A stretch of DNA of 8,756 nucleotides, taken from the NCBI GenBank assembly GCA_910579615.1, contig CAJTUA010000008.1:166006-174761 (forward strand), in the 5' to 3' direction. The notes under the pieces are model-generated. The model was not told the origin of the DNA. It searched no databases and was given only the letters and a program-made list of their open reading frames with translations. Both the position numbers and the translations under genes were made by a program. The DNA is from an uncultured Lachnospiraceae bacterium. GTDB taxonomy: Bacteria > Bacillota > Clostridia > Lachnospirales > Lachnospiraceae. Below are positions 1 to 6,520 of this stretch, piece after piece. Position 1 is the stretch's first letter. Each line of letters opens with the position of its first letter.

Positions 1-74
1 GAAAAATTACACTGCCATATGTTGGGCGCGGGGAGGGAACATACGGAACTCTAAATAGGAGGAAAAGAGGATGA
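1..74 (+). CDS. Possible 3' end of an upstream gene (partial, uncertain frame)
   Basis: The first bases may hold the tail of a gene that begins outside the window. All three plus-strand frames are open from the left edge. They stop at 52-54 (TAA), 56-58 (TAG) and 72-74 (TGA). The last frame reads most like protein, with LPYVGRGEGTYGTLNRRK near its end, and its TGA would overlap the ATG of the next gene (ATGA), a common arrangement for translational coupling. The fragment is too short to name a product or choose the frame firmly. Confidence 0.25.
   Translation, partial: KITLPYVGRGEGTYGTLNRRKRG
57..62 (+). promoter_or_regulatory. Ribosome binding site AGGAGG
   Basis: A perfect AGGAGG lies 8 bases before the ATG at 71. 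It fixes the start of the small membrane protein gene and is an example of the strong Shine-Dalgarno sites seen in this window. Confidence 0.8.
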
Positions 75-526
75 AAAAGGTCTACATTTGTTTGGGGCTG
101 ATGGTAGTTTGCGTTATCGCGTCGGTTTTCCTGCGCAAAGCGGCAAACAATGCGGAATTGGATTACGAGAAGGTCAAGGTACGCGTTGTCAGCTCAGAGA
201 AGCACGAGAAAAGAATCCGCGTCAACGGCTCAACATCCACAATTACGGAATACGATATTGTGGTCAGCTATTTGGGGAAGGAATACGACCTGAAAAATGC
301 CCATGATACATATTCCTGGCGCGAAGGTTCGGAGAAAGAGGCTTATTTCTCGAACGGGAAAATGTATGCGAACGAGGAAGGCGTGCGCAACGGGACGCTT
401 GCGGGGAAAGCATATCTCGTGGCAATCGGCGGCGCATTTGTGATGTTTATTGTGTCGATGGTTTTGCTGGCAAAAACCGGTGATAAGAAGAAAGAAGGCG
501 GCGGACCGCTGCAGAAGGTCGGCTGA
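71..526 (+). CDS. Small membrane protein with two helices, DUF3592-like
   Basis: The 151-residue product has a hydrophobic N-terminal helix (about residues 4-21, after MKK) and a second one at about 114-134. A lysine-rich, glycine-rich tail follows. Between them lie some 90 polar residues with a beta-strand pattern (TEYDIVVSYLGKEYDL). The layout resembles DUF3592-type proteins, in which a small extracytoplasmic beta domain sits between two membrane segments; the match is by pattern only. The predicted topology is both ends in the cytoplasm and the middle domain outside. The N-terminal helix could instead be an uncleaved signal anchor. No enzymatic motif is visible and the function is unknown. 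The gene is 104 bp upstream of the GH115 gene on the same strand, with no clear terminator between them, so cotranscription is possible but not shown. Confidence 0.8.
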   Translation: MKKVYICLGLMVVCVIASVFLRKAANNAELDYEKVKVRVVSSEKHEKRIRVNGSTSTITEYDIVVSYLGKEYDLKNAHDTYSWREGSEKEAYFSNGKMYANEEGVRNGTLAGKAYLVAIGGAFVMFIVSMVLLAKTGDKKKEGGGPLQKVG

Positions 527-630
527 ATATAGTATAACGGGCAGGGGATACAGGCTTGGAGAAAATATTGGCACGAGAAAAGCGGCAGTGCCGAAAAAGT
601 GAAACTTAACAGAAAGGTCAAAGATAATTT
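527..630 (+). other. Short intergenic gap with a weak stem, no clear promoter
   Basis: This 104-bp gap holds one short stem (GGCAC at 570-574 with GTGCC at 588-592), not followed by a T-run, so it is not a convincing terminator. TATAAC at 533-538 resembles a -10 box, but no matching -35 box sits at the right distance. Only a poor ribosome binding site (AGAAAGG, 612-618) precedes the next ATG, 12 bases away. Confidence 0.3.
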
Positions 631-3609
631 ATGATAAACCCATTTATTTTATTTCGAAACAAAGCGATAGCAAATATCGTTCTTGAGGCATCCGCCGTTT
701 ATGGCATGTCTGATATGGCAGAGATTTTCTGTGAGGACATCGAGCGGGTCAGCGGCATCCGCCCAAAGATAACACAGGAACCGCAGGAGGGCAGCACCTA
801 CGTTGTCCTGATTGCAACCTGTGGGCACAGTGAAATCCTGGATTCTTTGGAAAAGGAAGGTCTGGTTGACCTTTCGGGCGTGCGCGGGAAACGCGAGGTT
901 TATGGGATTTTCCGTGCAAAGCAGTTCCTTGTTATCGCAGGCAGCGACAAGCGCGGAACCATTTACGGTATGTTCCATATCTCGGAAAAAATCGGTGTCT
1001 CGCCGTGGGTGTACTGGGCGGACGCAGTTCCGGTGCGGCGCGTTGAGGTTATTTTCAAGGGGGATATCTGTACGGTCTCCAAGGAGCCTTCCGTGCGTTA
1101 CCGCGGATTTTTCATCAACGACGAGCAGCCGTGTTTCGGAAACTGGGCAAAGGAAAAATTTGGAAGCGCAAAACCAGGACCGAAGCTGTATCGGCTTATT
1201 TTTGAGCTTTTGCTGCGCCTGAAGGGCAATTATCTCTGGCCTGCGATGTGGCGCTCGGATTTTACATTGGACAATCTGGAGAATGCAAGGCTTGCGGATA
1301 AAATGGGGGTTATCATTGGCACGTCCCACCATGAACCTTGCTGCCGTTCGGGCGGGGAATTCCAGAAGCTGCGCCGTGAAAACAAGGCATATGGCGAGGA
1401 ATGGAGTTTTTTGTCGAACGCCGCGGGCATTACGGAGTTCTGGAAGGACGGCCTTTTAAGGAACCGCGAATTTGAGAGCCTGATTACTATCGGTATGCGG
1501 GGGGAGAATGATTCCTATCTGATGCCGGAGGATGCCACACTTGAGGATAATATTAATGTGCTCAAGGAAGCGATTACGGTACAAAAGCGCCTGATTGCGG
1601 AGTACGGGAATCAGGCGCACCCGCAGCTTCTGGCAATTTACAAGGAAGTCGAGGATTATTATCACGGGGACGGGAATACGCAGGGGCTTAAGGACTGGGA
1701 AGTCTTAAAGGATGATATCCTCATGCTCTGCGATGATAATTTTGGGCATGTGCGCACGCTGCCGGGTCCGGAGGCGAAAGACCACCCGGGCGGCTACGGG
1801 ATGTACTACCATTTGGATTATTACGGGGCGCCGGTTTCCTATCTGTGGATAAATTCAACGCCCCTGACAAGAATATGGGAACAGATGACGATGGCATACG
1901 AATTCGGTGTGCGTGCGGCGTGGATTGTCAATGTGGGGGATATCAAGAACCAGGAATTGCCGCTTAGTTATTTCCTTGATTTGGCATACGATTTTGACGC
2001 ATGGGGAACGGAGCAAATCAACCGCACGGATGAGTACACCAGGCAATGGCTTCGCGGCCTTGGCTTTGCGGAAAAATATATTGAGGATTCAGCGGAGTTG
2101 ATAGAGGTTTATACAAGGTGGAACGGGATGTGCCGCCCGGAGGTGCTGCGGCCGGATACGTACCATCCGGTACATTTTGAGGAAGCGTGGGAGATGCATT
2201 TGATGGTACATACCTCACAGATGCTGACGGAGGAATTGTGGGAAAAAATACAGAAAAGCTCATTGGCAGATTGTTTTTACGAGCTTGTCTACTACCCGCT
2301 TATGGCATCGGCGTATGTAATAGAGATGAATCTTTATGCGGGCTTTAACCGCTATTATGTGGAGCAGGGGGTGCTCCGGGGCGATGACTATGCTAAAAGA
2401 GTGGAATATTACATACGGAAGGACAGGAATTTGGCAGAGGAATACCATAAGCGCGTGAAAGGAAAATGGAACCACATGCAGGCGGTAGGGCATGTTGGTT
2501 ACCGGGGATGGAATGACGAGGGATGGCGGTATCCATCTTCCGTGAACCTGAACCCGATAGACGAGCCGCGCCTTTTGGTCAGCATAACCGGTGAGACGGG
2601 CTGTACCGGTGGAAACCCTTGGAAGAGAAAAACACTTGAAATCAAACTCGTCAAAGAAGTGAAACCATGCTGGGGCTTTATGGTTTCAAACGGGGGGATT
2701 GCTAAGATGAAATACCGCGTTGAGTGGGATGCGAAATGGCTGGAAATTGTAAAGGCATACGGCGACATCCGGTTCGTGTCAAGCCCGCGGCAGTTTTACC
2801 GGAAAGCGGATGAGGTTGTAAAACCTTCCCCTAGCCCAATCAAGGATGAAATGCTTTTTGAGGAAGATTATTATATATACTTAAAACCGGAGCTTTTGCC
2901 AAAAGACCAAAAAGAGTGGAACACAACCATCCGCATTTACGGGGAGAACTGCGAACAGACCGCGGAGCTTTCCGAAAATGAATTCAGCGAGACGCGCGTG
3001 GATATCCAGGTGAGCGTGGAAGACCTGAATCTGGATGACATCGAGAGGCACGCTTTTGTGGAATGCGATGGAATCCTCTCGGTGGAAGCGCGCCATTATG
3101 AAAGCGCGGGCGCTGTGGGGGACGCATGCTATAAGAAGATTGAGAACTACGGGAGGACGGAGGGCGGCATAAAAGCATTTCCGGTGACCGCCTCGTTTTC
3201 CGACCCACGGCACGCGCCGTATGTTGTGTATAAGTTTTATGTGAAGGAAGCGGGGGAATATACGCTGACTCTTTACACCTCTGCGAACAACCCTGTTGTT
3301 TACAATGGGAAAATGCGTGTGGCAGTCCGGACAAATGACGGGGAGTTTGAAGCCGTCAATACCATCCCGGATGAGGGCTATGTGCCGTGGAAGAGCCAGA
3401 CCTGGTCAAAGGGCGTGCTAGAGCAGATTCACAAGACAGATTGCAAGGTTTCATTTAAGAAAGGCAACAACCTGCTTTATATCGCGGCGATGGATCCGGG
3501 GGTTGTGTTGGAAAAACTGGTGCTGGTAAGGGATGGAGTAAGCTGCCCGGATTCCTATCTTGGGGCGCAGGAGAGCCTGATACGTGCAAAGAGAAAAGAC
3601 GAGCAATAA
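631..3609 (+). CDS. Glycoside hydrolase family 115 (xylan alpha-1,2-glucuronidase), cytoplasmic
   Basis: GH115 enzymes release (4-O-methyl)glucuronic acid from glucuronoxylan or its oligosaccharides. This 992-residue protein shows the family's layout. An alpha/beta N-terminal domain (about 1-150) ends in GTIYGMFHISEKIGVSPW. The catalytic barrel begins at PSVRYRGFFINDE (153-165) and runs through LKGNYLWPAMW (197-207), GTSHHEP (230-236), GMRGEND (288-294), CDDNFG (367-372), GGYGMYYH (387-394) and NVGDIK (434-439). A helical region follows, with HVGYRGWNDEGW ending at 632. A C-terminal beta domain of GH115_C type (about 800-975) contains FVECDGILSVEARHY. There is no signal peptide, so the enzyme should act inside the cell on imported oligosaccharides. 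The conserved acidic residues look intact, but I cannot assign the catalytic ones by eye. The start at 631 has a weak ribosome binding site. Length fits the family. Related specificities on other uronate-bearing glycans, such as arabinogalactan, cannot be excluded. Confidence 0.93.
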   Translation: MINPFILFRNKAIANIVLEASAVYGMSDMAEIFCEDIERVSGIRPKITQEPQEGSTYVVLIATCGHSEILDSLEKEGLVDLSGVRGKREVYGIFRAKQFLVIAGSDKRGTIYGMFHISEKIGVSPWVYWADAVPVRRVEVIFKGDICTVSKEPSVRYRGFFINDEQPCFGNWAKEKFGSAKPGPKLYRLIFELLLRLKGNYLWPAMWRSDFTLDNLENARLADKMGVIIGTSHHEPCCRSGGEFQKLRRENKAYGEEWSFLSNAAGITEFWKDGLLRNREFESLITIGMRGENDSYLMPEDATLEDNINVLKEAITVQKRLIAEYGNQAHPQLLAIYKEVEDYYHGDGNTQGLKDWEVLKDDILMLCDDNFGHVRTLPGPEAKDHPGGYGMYYHLDYYGAPVSYLWINSTPLTRIWEQMTMAYEFGVRAAWIVNVGDIKNQELPLSYFLDLAYDFDAWGTEQINRTDEYTRQWLRGLGFAEKYIEDSAELIEVYTRWNGMCRPEVLRPDTYHPVHFEEAWEMHLMVHTSQMLTEELWEKIQKSSLADCFYELVYYPLMASAYVIEMNLYAGFNRYYVEQGVLRGDDYAKRVEYYIRKDRNLAEEYHKRVKGKWNHMQAVGHVGYRGWNDEGWRYPSSVNLNPIDEPRLLVSITGETGCTGGNPWKRKTLEIKLVKEVKPCWGFMVSNGGIAKMKYRVEWDAKWLEIVKAYGDIRFVSSPRQFYRKADEVVKPSPSPIKDEMLFEEDYYIYLKPELLPKDQKEWNTTIRIYGENCEQTAELSENEFSETRVDIQVSVEDLNLDDIERHAFVECDGILSVEARHYESAGAVGDACYKKIENYGRTEGGIKAFPVTASFSDPRHAPYVVYKFYVKEAGEYTLTLYTSANNPVVYNGKMRVAVRTNDGEFEAVNTIPDEGYVPWKSQTWSKGVLEQIHKTDCKVSFKKGNNLLYIAAMDPGVVLEKLVLVRDGVSCPDSYLGAQESLIRAKRKDEQ

Positions 3610-3623
3610 TTAGAAGTAAATGT

Positions 3624-3665
3624 CCGTAAAACGGGTATCGCGGGGCGCGGATATCCGTTTTGCGG
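3624..3665 (+). terminator. 15-bp hairpin between the GH115 and ParB-like/BMP genes
   Basis: The arms 3624-3638 (CCGTAAAACGGGTAT) and 3651-3665 (ATATCCGTTTTGCGG) pair along their full length, with two G-U pairs in RNA and a 12-base loop. The hairpin starts 14 bp after the GH115 stop codon. No run of T follows it, so it may be a weak terminator, an RNA-stability element or a processing site that lowers expression of the downstream gene. The stem itself contains the A-run and T-run. Confidence 0.55.
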
Positions 3666-3741
3666 TTGTGTCTATGGGAGGATGGGAGCTGCCCGCATTT
3701 TATTTTGGCATGGCAGATGAACCACCGTCAGCGGAAGAATG

Positions 3742-3746
3742 GGAGG
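3742..3746 (+). promoter_or_regulatory. Ribosome binding site GGAGG that decides the start at 3753
   Basis: GGGAGGAAATTTATG places GGAGG 6 bases before the ATG at 3753. The frame stays open upstream to a TTG at 3660, but that codon lies inside the right arm of the hairpin and has no ribosome binding site. The extra 31 residues would be unlike the rest of the protein. Confidence 0.85.
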
Positions 3747-3752
3747 AAATTT

Positions 3753-5669
3753 ATGGGAAAAGATGATTACGCGAAAGCGGTGAAGCTTGGGAAAAAGGAT
3801 TATCAGATGCGTATGCTGCGCGGCGTAAAGCCGACGCTTGAGGTGCTCGATGATATTTTGCCGGAAAAAGGTACATATGCGGAGCGTCCGCTTGGTATGG
3901 TGCAAATTCCGATTGATTTGATTGTCGGAACGAAAAATGCCGGGCGAAGCAATTCCTTTTCGGGGAATTTCATGCCAATCCTGCGGGAAGGAACGGAGTT
4001 TGCCGCAAAGTGGTCAGGGCTTAGCACCAGCCATTTGGAGGAGGGCATCCACACCCCGATTAAGGCGTATGAATACATGAATAAATTTTATGTGGAGGAA
4101 GGGAACAAGCGTGTCAGCGTCATGAAATATTTTGAGGCGGACTCCATCCGGGGCGAGGTAACCCGCATTATTCCGCCGCGCACACAGGATAAGGAAAATA
4201 AGATATATTATGAGTTCTTGGATTTTTACCAGCTTGCGCCAATCCACTACATCTGGTTTTCGCAGGAGGGCAATTTCGCGAAGCTGCAGGAGGCGGTCGG
4301 CAAGGCGCCGGGGGAGAAATGGACGGAAGATGATTTGTTGGAATTCAGTTCCACCTACCGCCGTTTCGCGGCAGAATATAAGCTGCAGGGCGGCAATAAG
4401 CTAAAAACCACGGCGGGGGATGCATTCCTGGCATTTATTACGCTTTACGGCTATACGGAGATTGGCGGGAAAACCACCAGTGAGCTCAAGGAGCTGATTG
4501 CAAAGAGCTGGGAGGAGTTCGAGCTTTTGCAGGAGCAGGAGGAGATTGAGCTGAAAATGAAGCCGAACAAGGATAAAAAATCGCTGTTGAGCGCGATTTT
4601 CCCGCTCTCCGCCCCGAAGTTAAAAATTGCATTTATCTATGAAAAAACGCCGGGGACTTCGGCGTGGACCTACGCGCACGAGCTCGGCAGGATTTATCTG
4701 GAGCAGACTTTCCCGGAGGAGGTCAGCACCATCAGCTATGAGTGCGGGACGCAGGAAAATATTGATGCACTGCTTGCGGATGCAATCGCGGCGGGCTGCA
4801 ACCTGATTTTCACGACGACACCGTCCTTCGTGCAGTCGAGCGTGAAGGCGGCGATTGCCAATCCGGATGTGCGGATTATGAATTGCTCTTTGCACACTTC
4901 CCACCGATACATTCGCACCTACTATTCCAGGATGCACGAGGCAAAGTTTTTGATGGGGGCGATTGCGGGGGCGATGGCAGAAAATAACCGTTTGCTTTAT
5001 ATTGAGGACTATCCGATTTACGGCTCGATTGCAAATATCAATGCGTTTGCGCTCGGCGCGAAGATGATTAACCCGCGCATTGAGGTTTACCTGGAATGGT
5101 CAGCCAGAAAGGATTTTGATGTGGATGGCAAAATCCGGGAAATTGACCCGGCATGTATTTCGGGGAAAGATATGATGATACCGGAGGAGGCTTCGCGCTT
5201 TTTTGGGCTTTACCATATGGAAAACGACCATCCGCGCAATCTTGCCATGCCGATTTGCCATTGGGGTAAGTTCTACGAGCAGCTGATTCGGACAATTATG
5301 GACGGGAAATGGAAATCGGATGACAACGCGGGCGCGACCAAGGCTATCAATTACTGGTGGGGGATTTCGGCGGGCGTGATTGATGTCATCTGCTCGCAGC
5401 GCCTGCCAATCGGTACGAAGCGCCTTGCGGAGCTCTTAAAATCAACGATAAGCTCAGAGCAGTTCAATCCGTTTTCCGGAATTCTGTATTCGCAGACGGG
5501 CGTGGCACAGCCTGACCCGGAGAAGAGTCTTGCGCCGGAGGAGATTATGCGCATGGACTGGCTGGCGGAAAATGTGATTGGCTCCATCCCGAAGACGGAG
5601 GAGTTAAAGGAGCAGGCGGAGCCGGTGGTGAGGCAGCAAGGGGTGAACATGAAAGGGGCGAAGGGTTGA
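3753..5669 (+). CDS. ParB/Srx-like domain fused to a BMP (PnrA-type) substrate-binding domain, cytosolic
   Basis: The 638-residue product has two recognisable parts. Residues 47-135 resemble the ParB/sulfiredoxin-type fold: MVQIPIDLIVGT (49-60), an arginine at 65, a PIKAYEY strand at 102-108, and YVEEGNKRVSVMKYF (113-127), which matches the G-N-x-R-V core. A helical middle region (about 140-285) ends in a lysine-rich linker. From about 290 to 595 it matches the BMP family of nucleoside- and autoinducer-type binding proteins: KIAFIYEKTPGTSAWTYAHELGR (split as residues 291-302 and 303-313), RMHEAKFLMGAIAG in the middle, and NAFALGAKMINPRIEVYLEW (430-449). BMP proteins are normally exported lipoproteins of ABC importers, but this one has no signal peptide or lipobox and no permease genes nearby. 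I infer a cytosolic ligand-sensing protein. The ligand is unknown. The start at 3753 rests on a good ribosome binding site. Confidence 0.82.
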   Translation: MGKDDYAKAVKLGKKDYQMRMLRGVKPTLEVLDDILPEKGTYAERPLGMVQIPIDLIVGTKNAGRSNSFSGNFMPILREGTEFAAKWSGLSTSHLEEGIHTPIKAYEYMNKFYVEEGNKRVSVMKYFEADSIRGEVTRIIPPRTQDKENKIYYEFLDFYQLAPIHYIWFSQEGNFAKLQEAVGKAPGEKWTEDDLLEFSSTYRRFAAEYKLQGGNKLKTTAGDAFLAFITLYGYTEIGGKTTSELKELIAKSWEEFELLQEQEEIELKMKPNKDKKSLLSAIFPLSAPKLKIAFIYEKTPGTSAWTYAHELGRIYLEQTFPEEVSTISYECGTQENIDALLADAIAAGCNLIFTTTPSFVQSSVKAAIANPDVRIMNCSLHTSHRYIRTYYSRMHEAKFLMGAIAGAMAENNRLLYIEDYPIYGSIANINAFALGAKMINPRIEVYLEWSARKDFDVDGKIREIDPACISGKDMMIPEEASRFFGLYHMENDHPRNLAMPICHWGKFYEQLIRTIMDGKWKSDDNAGATKAINYWWGISAGVIDVICSQRLPIGTKRLAELLKSTISSEQFNPFSGILYSQTGVAQPDPEKSLAPEEIMRMDWLAENVIGSIPKTEELKEQAEPVVRQQGVNMKGAKG

Positions 5670-5701
5670 GGATGTGGTGTATGCGTTGACCCCTTTCATG
5701 T
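5647..5701 (+). repeat. 12-bp inverted repeat spanning the end of the ParB-like/BMP gene
   Basis: Bases 5647-5658 (ACATGAAAGGGG) are exactly complementary to 5690-5701 (CCCCTTTCATGT). The left arm lies within the last codons, and the stop codon at 5667-5669 is in the 31-base loop. The loop is long for a terminator and no T-run follows. It may fold in the mRNA as a 3'-end structure together with the next hairpin. Confidence 0.5.
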
Positions 5702-5706
5702 GGAAA

Positions 5707-5745
5707 TTACCAAAAATGAACCCGTGTGGGGTTCATTTTGGGTAA
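5707..5745 (+). terminator. 17-bp hairpin after the ParB-like/BMP gene
   Basis: The arms 5707-5723 (TTACCAAAAATGAACCC) and 5729-5745 (GGGTTCATTTTGGGTAA) pair at 16 of 17 positions with a 5-base loop, 37 bp after the stop codon. The trailing sequence AACTTCTGGTT is only weakly T-rich. The position and stability suggest a terminator that works in either direction or a 3'-end stabiliser, and it separates this gene from the metallophosphoesterase unit. Confidence 0.6.
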
Positions 5746-5762
5746 CTTCTGGTTGGGTGCGA

Positions 5763-5790
5763 TGGCTGGCTCCGCATGCGGGGAAGGAAA
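5763..5790 (+). repeat. Direct repeat copy 1 with central palindrome CCGCATGCGG
   Basis: This 28-base unit begins TGGCTGGCT, continues with the 10-base perfect palindrome CCGCATGCGG and ends GGAAGGAAA. It recurs 61 bp downstream with a single inserted G. The palindrome could be a protein binding site or a small RNA stem. The spacing is not a multiple of three and no credible reading frame covers the pair. Confidence 0.85.
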
Positions 5791-5823
5791 GGATTAAGGA
5801 GATTGGAAAGTACCCGATGACAG

Positions 5824-5852
5824 TGGCTGGCTCCGCATGCGGGGGAAGGAAA
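5824..5852 (+). repeat. Direct repeat copy 2 with central palindrome CCGCATGCGG
   Basis: This 29-base unit is the second copy, identical to the one at 5763-5790 except for one extra G after the palindrome. It lies 28 bp before the ATG of the metallophosphoesterase, so it is in the leader or promoter region of that gene. After both copies the text runs GGAT-x-AAGGA and later ACC-G-ATGA, which suggests that the whole leader was duplicated in tandem and that the first copy then decayed. Confidence 0.85.
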
Positions 5853-5862
5853 ACTTGGATAA

Positions 5863-5870
5863 AAGGAAGG
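5863..5870 (+). promoter_or_regulatory. Ribosome binding site AAGGAAGG
   Basis: A purine-rich AAGGAAGG lies 10 bases before the ATG at 5881. It is a fair but not perfect site and supports that start for the metallophosphoesterase. Confidence 0.6.
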
Positions 5871-5880
5871 TTAGACCGGA

Positions 5881-6519
5881 ATGAGGATATTGGCGATTGC
5901 GGACGAGGAATCGAAGGCTTTGTGGGATTATTTTGATAAGAGTATGCTGGAGGGGATTGATTTGATTATCTCCTGCGGCGATTTGGACCCGCGTTATCTT
6001 TCTTTTCTGGTGACTTTTTATTCGGGACCTGTTTTGTATGTGCATGGGAACCATGATGGAAAGTACGAGCAGATTCCGCCGGAGGGCTGCACCTGCATTG
6101 AGGATAAAATTTTTGTGTATAAGGGCGTGAGGATACTTGGGCTGGGCGGCTCCATGCGCTACAAGCCGGGGCCGCACCAGTATACGGAAGGCGAGATGAA
6201 ACAGCGGGTGCATAGGCTTTGGTTTCAGCTGCTGAAAAAGCGGGGCTTTGATATCCTGGTAACGCACTCGCCCGCATACCAGTTAAATGATGGGCGTGAT
6301 TTGCCGCATCAGGGCTTTAAAATTTTCCGGACGCTGATGGAGAAATACCGCCCGAAATTTTTCCTGCACGGGCATGTGCATCTGTCCTACGGGCGCGACT
6401 ATAAGCGGTATGACCGCTATGAGGATACGCACATTATTAACGCGTATGAGCGCTGTGTGTTTGATTTTGAGGATGACAACCCAAAGGAACATCTGGGTGT
6501 GAATGGGATGAAAATATAA
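5881..6519 (+). CDS. Calcineurin-type metallophosphoesterase with altered first metal motif
   Basis: This 212-residue protein has the motifs of the binuclear metallophosphoesterase fold in order: a first strand ending in D8, GDLD (33-36), GNHD (56-59), THSP (128-131) and GHVH (164-167). The family hydrolyses phosphate mono- or diesters with two metal ions; the substrate here cannot be told. The usual first motif D-x-H is D8-E9-E10 here, so the histidine ligand is replaced by glutamate, while all the other ligands are present. A G-L-G-G-S loop (87-91) precedes the helix leading to THSP. There is no signal peptide or membrane segment, so it is cytosolic. It forms a tight pair with the downstream gene, 1 bp away, and its leader carries the repeat pair at 5763-5852. 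It could still be active with changed metal preference. Confidence 0.9.
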   Translation: MRILAIADEESKALWDYFDKSMLEGIDLIISCGDLDPRYLSFLVTFYSGPVLYVHGNHDGKYEQIPPEGCTCIEDKIFVYKGVRILGLGGSMRYKPGPHQYTEGEMKQRVHRLWFQLLKKRGFDILVTHSPAYQLNDGRDLPHQGFKIFRTLMEKYRPKFFLHGHVHLSYGRDYKRYDRYEDTHIINAYERCVFDFEDDNPKEHLGVNGMKI

Positions 6520-6520
6520 T

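Noticed and set aside
533..538. TATAAC as a -10 box for the GH115 gene
   Set aside because: The hexamer at the expected -35 position (TGCAGA) does not resemble a -35 box, so I do not list it as a promoter.
649..1332. Long minus-strand reading frame inside the GH115 gene
   Set aside because: It is the shadow of a gene with conserved family motifs throughout and has no motif of its own; the same holds for the other antisense frames, such as 5794-6267.
3660..3752. N-terminal extension of the ParB-like/BMP protein from a TTG at 3660
   Set aside because: The TTG lies in a hairpin arm without a ribosome binding site, and the added residues look unlike protein; the ATG at 3753 has a good site.
5763..5852. 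CRISPR-like repeat array
   Set aside because: There are only two copies, the repeats are not followed by further units, and no cas gene is present; a tandem duplication explains them better.
5817..5936. 39-residue reading frame starting at the ATG at 5817
   Set aside because: It overlaps the start of the metallophosphoesterase in another frame and has a distant ribosome binding site; it is better explained as a decayed copy of the leader.
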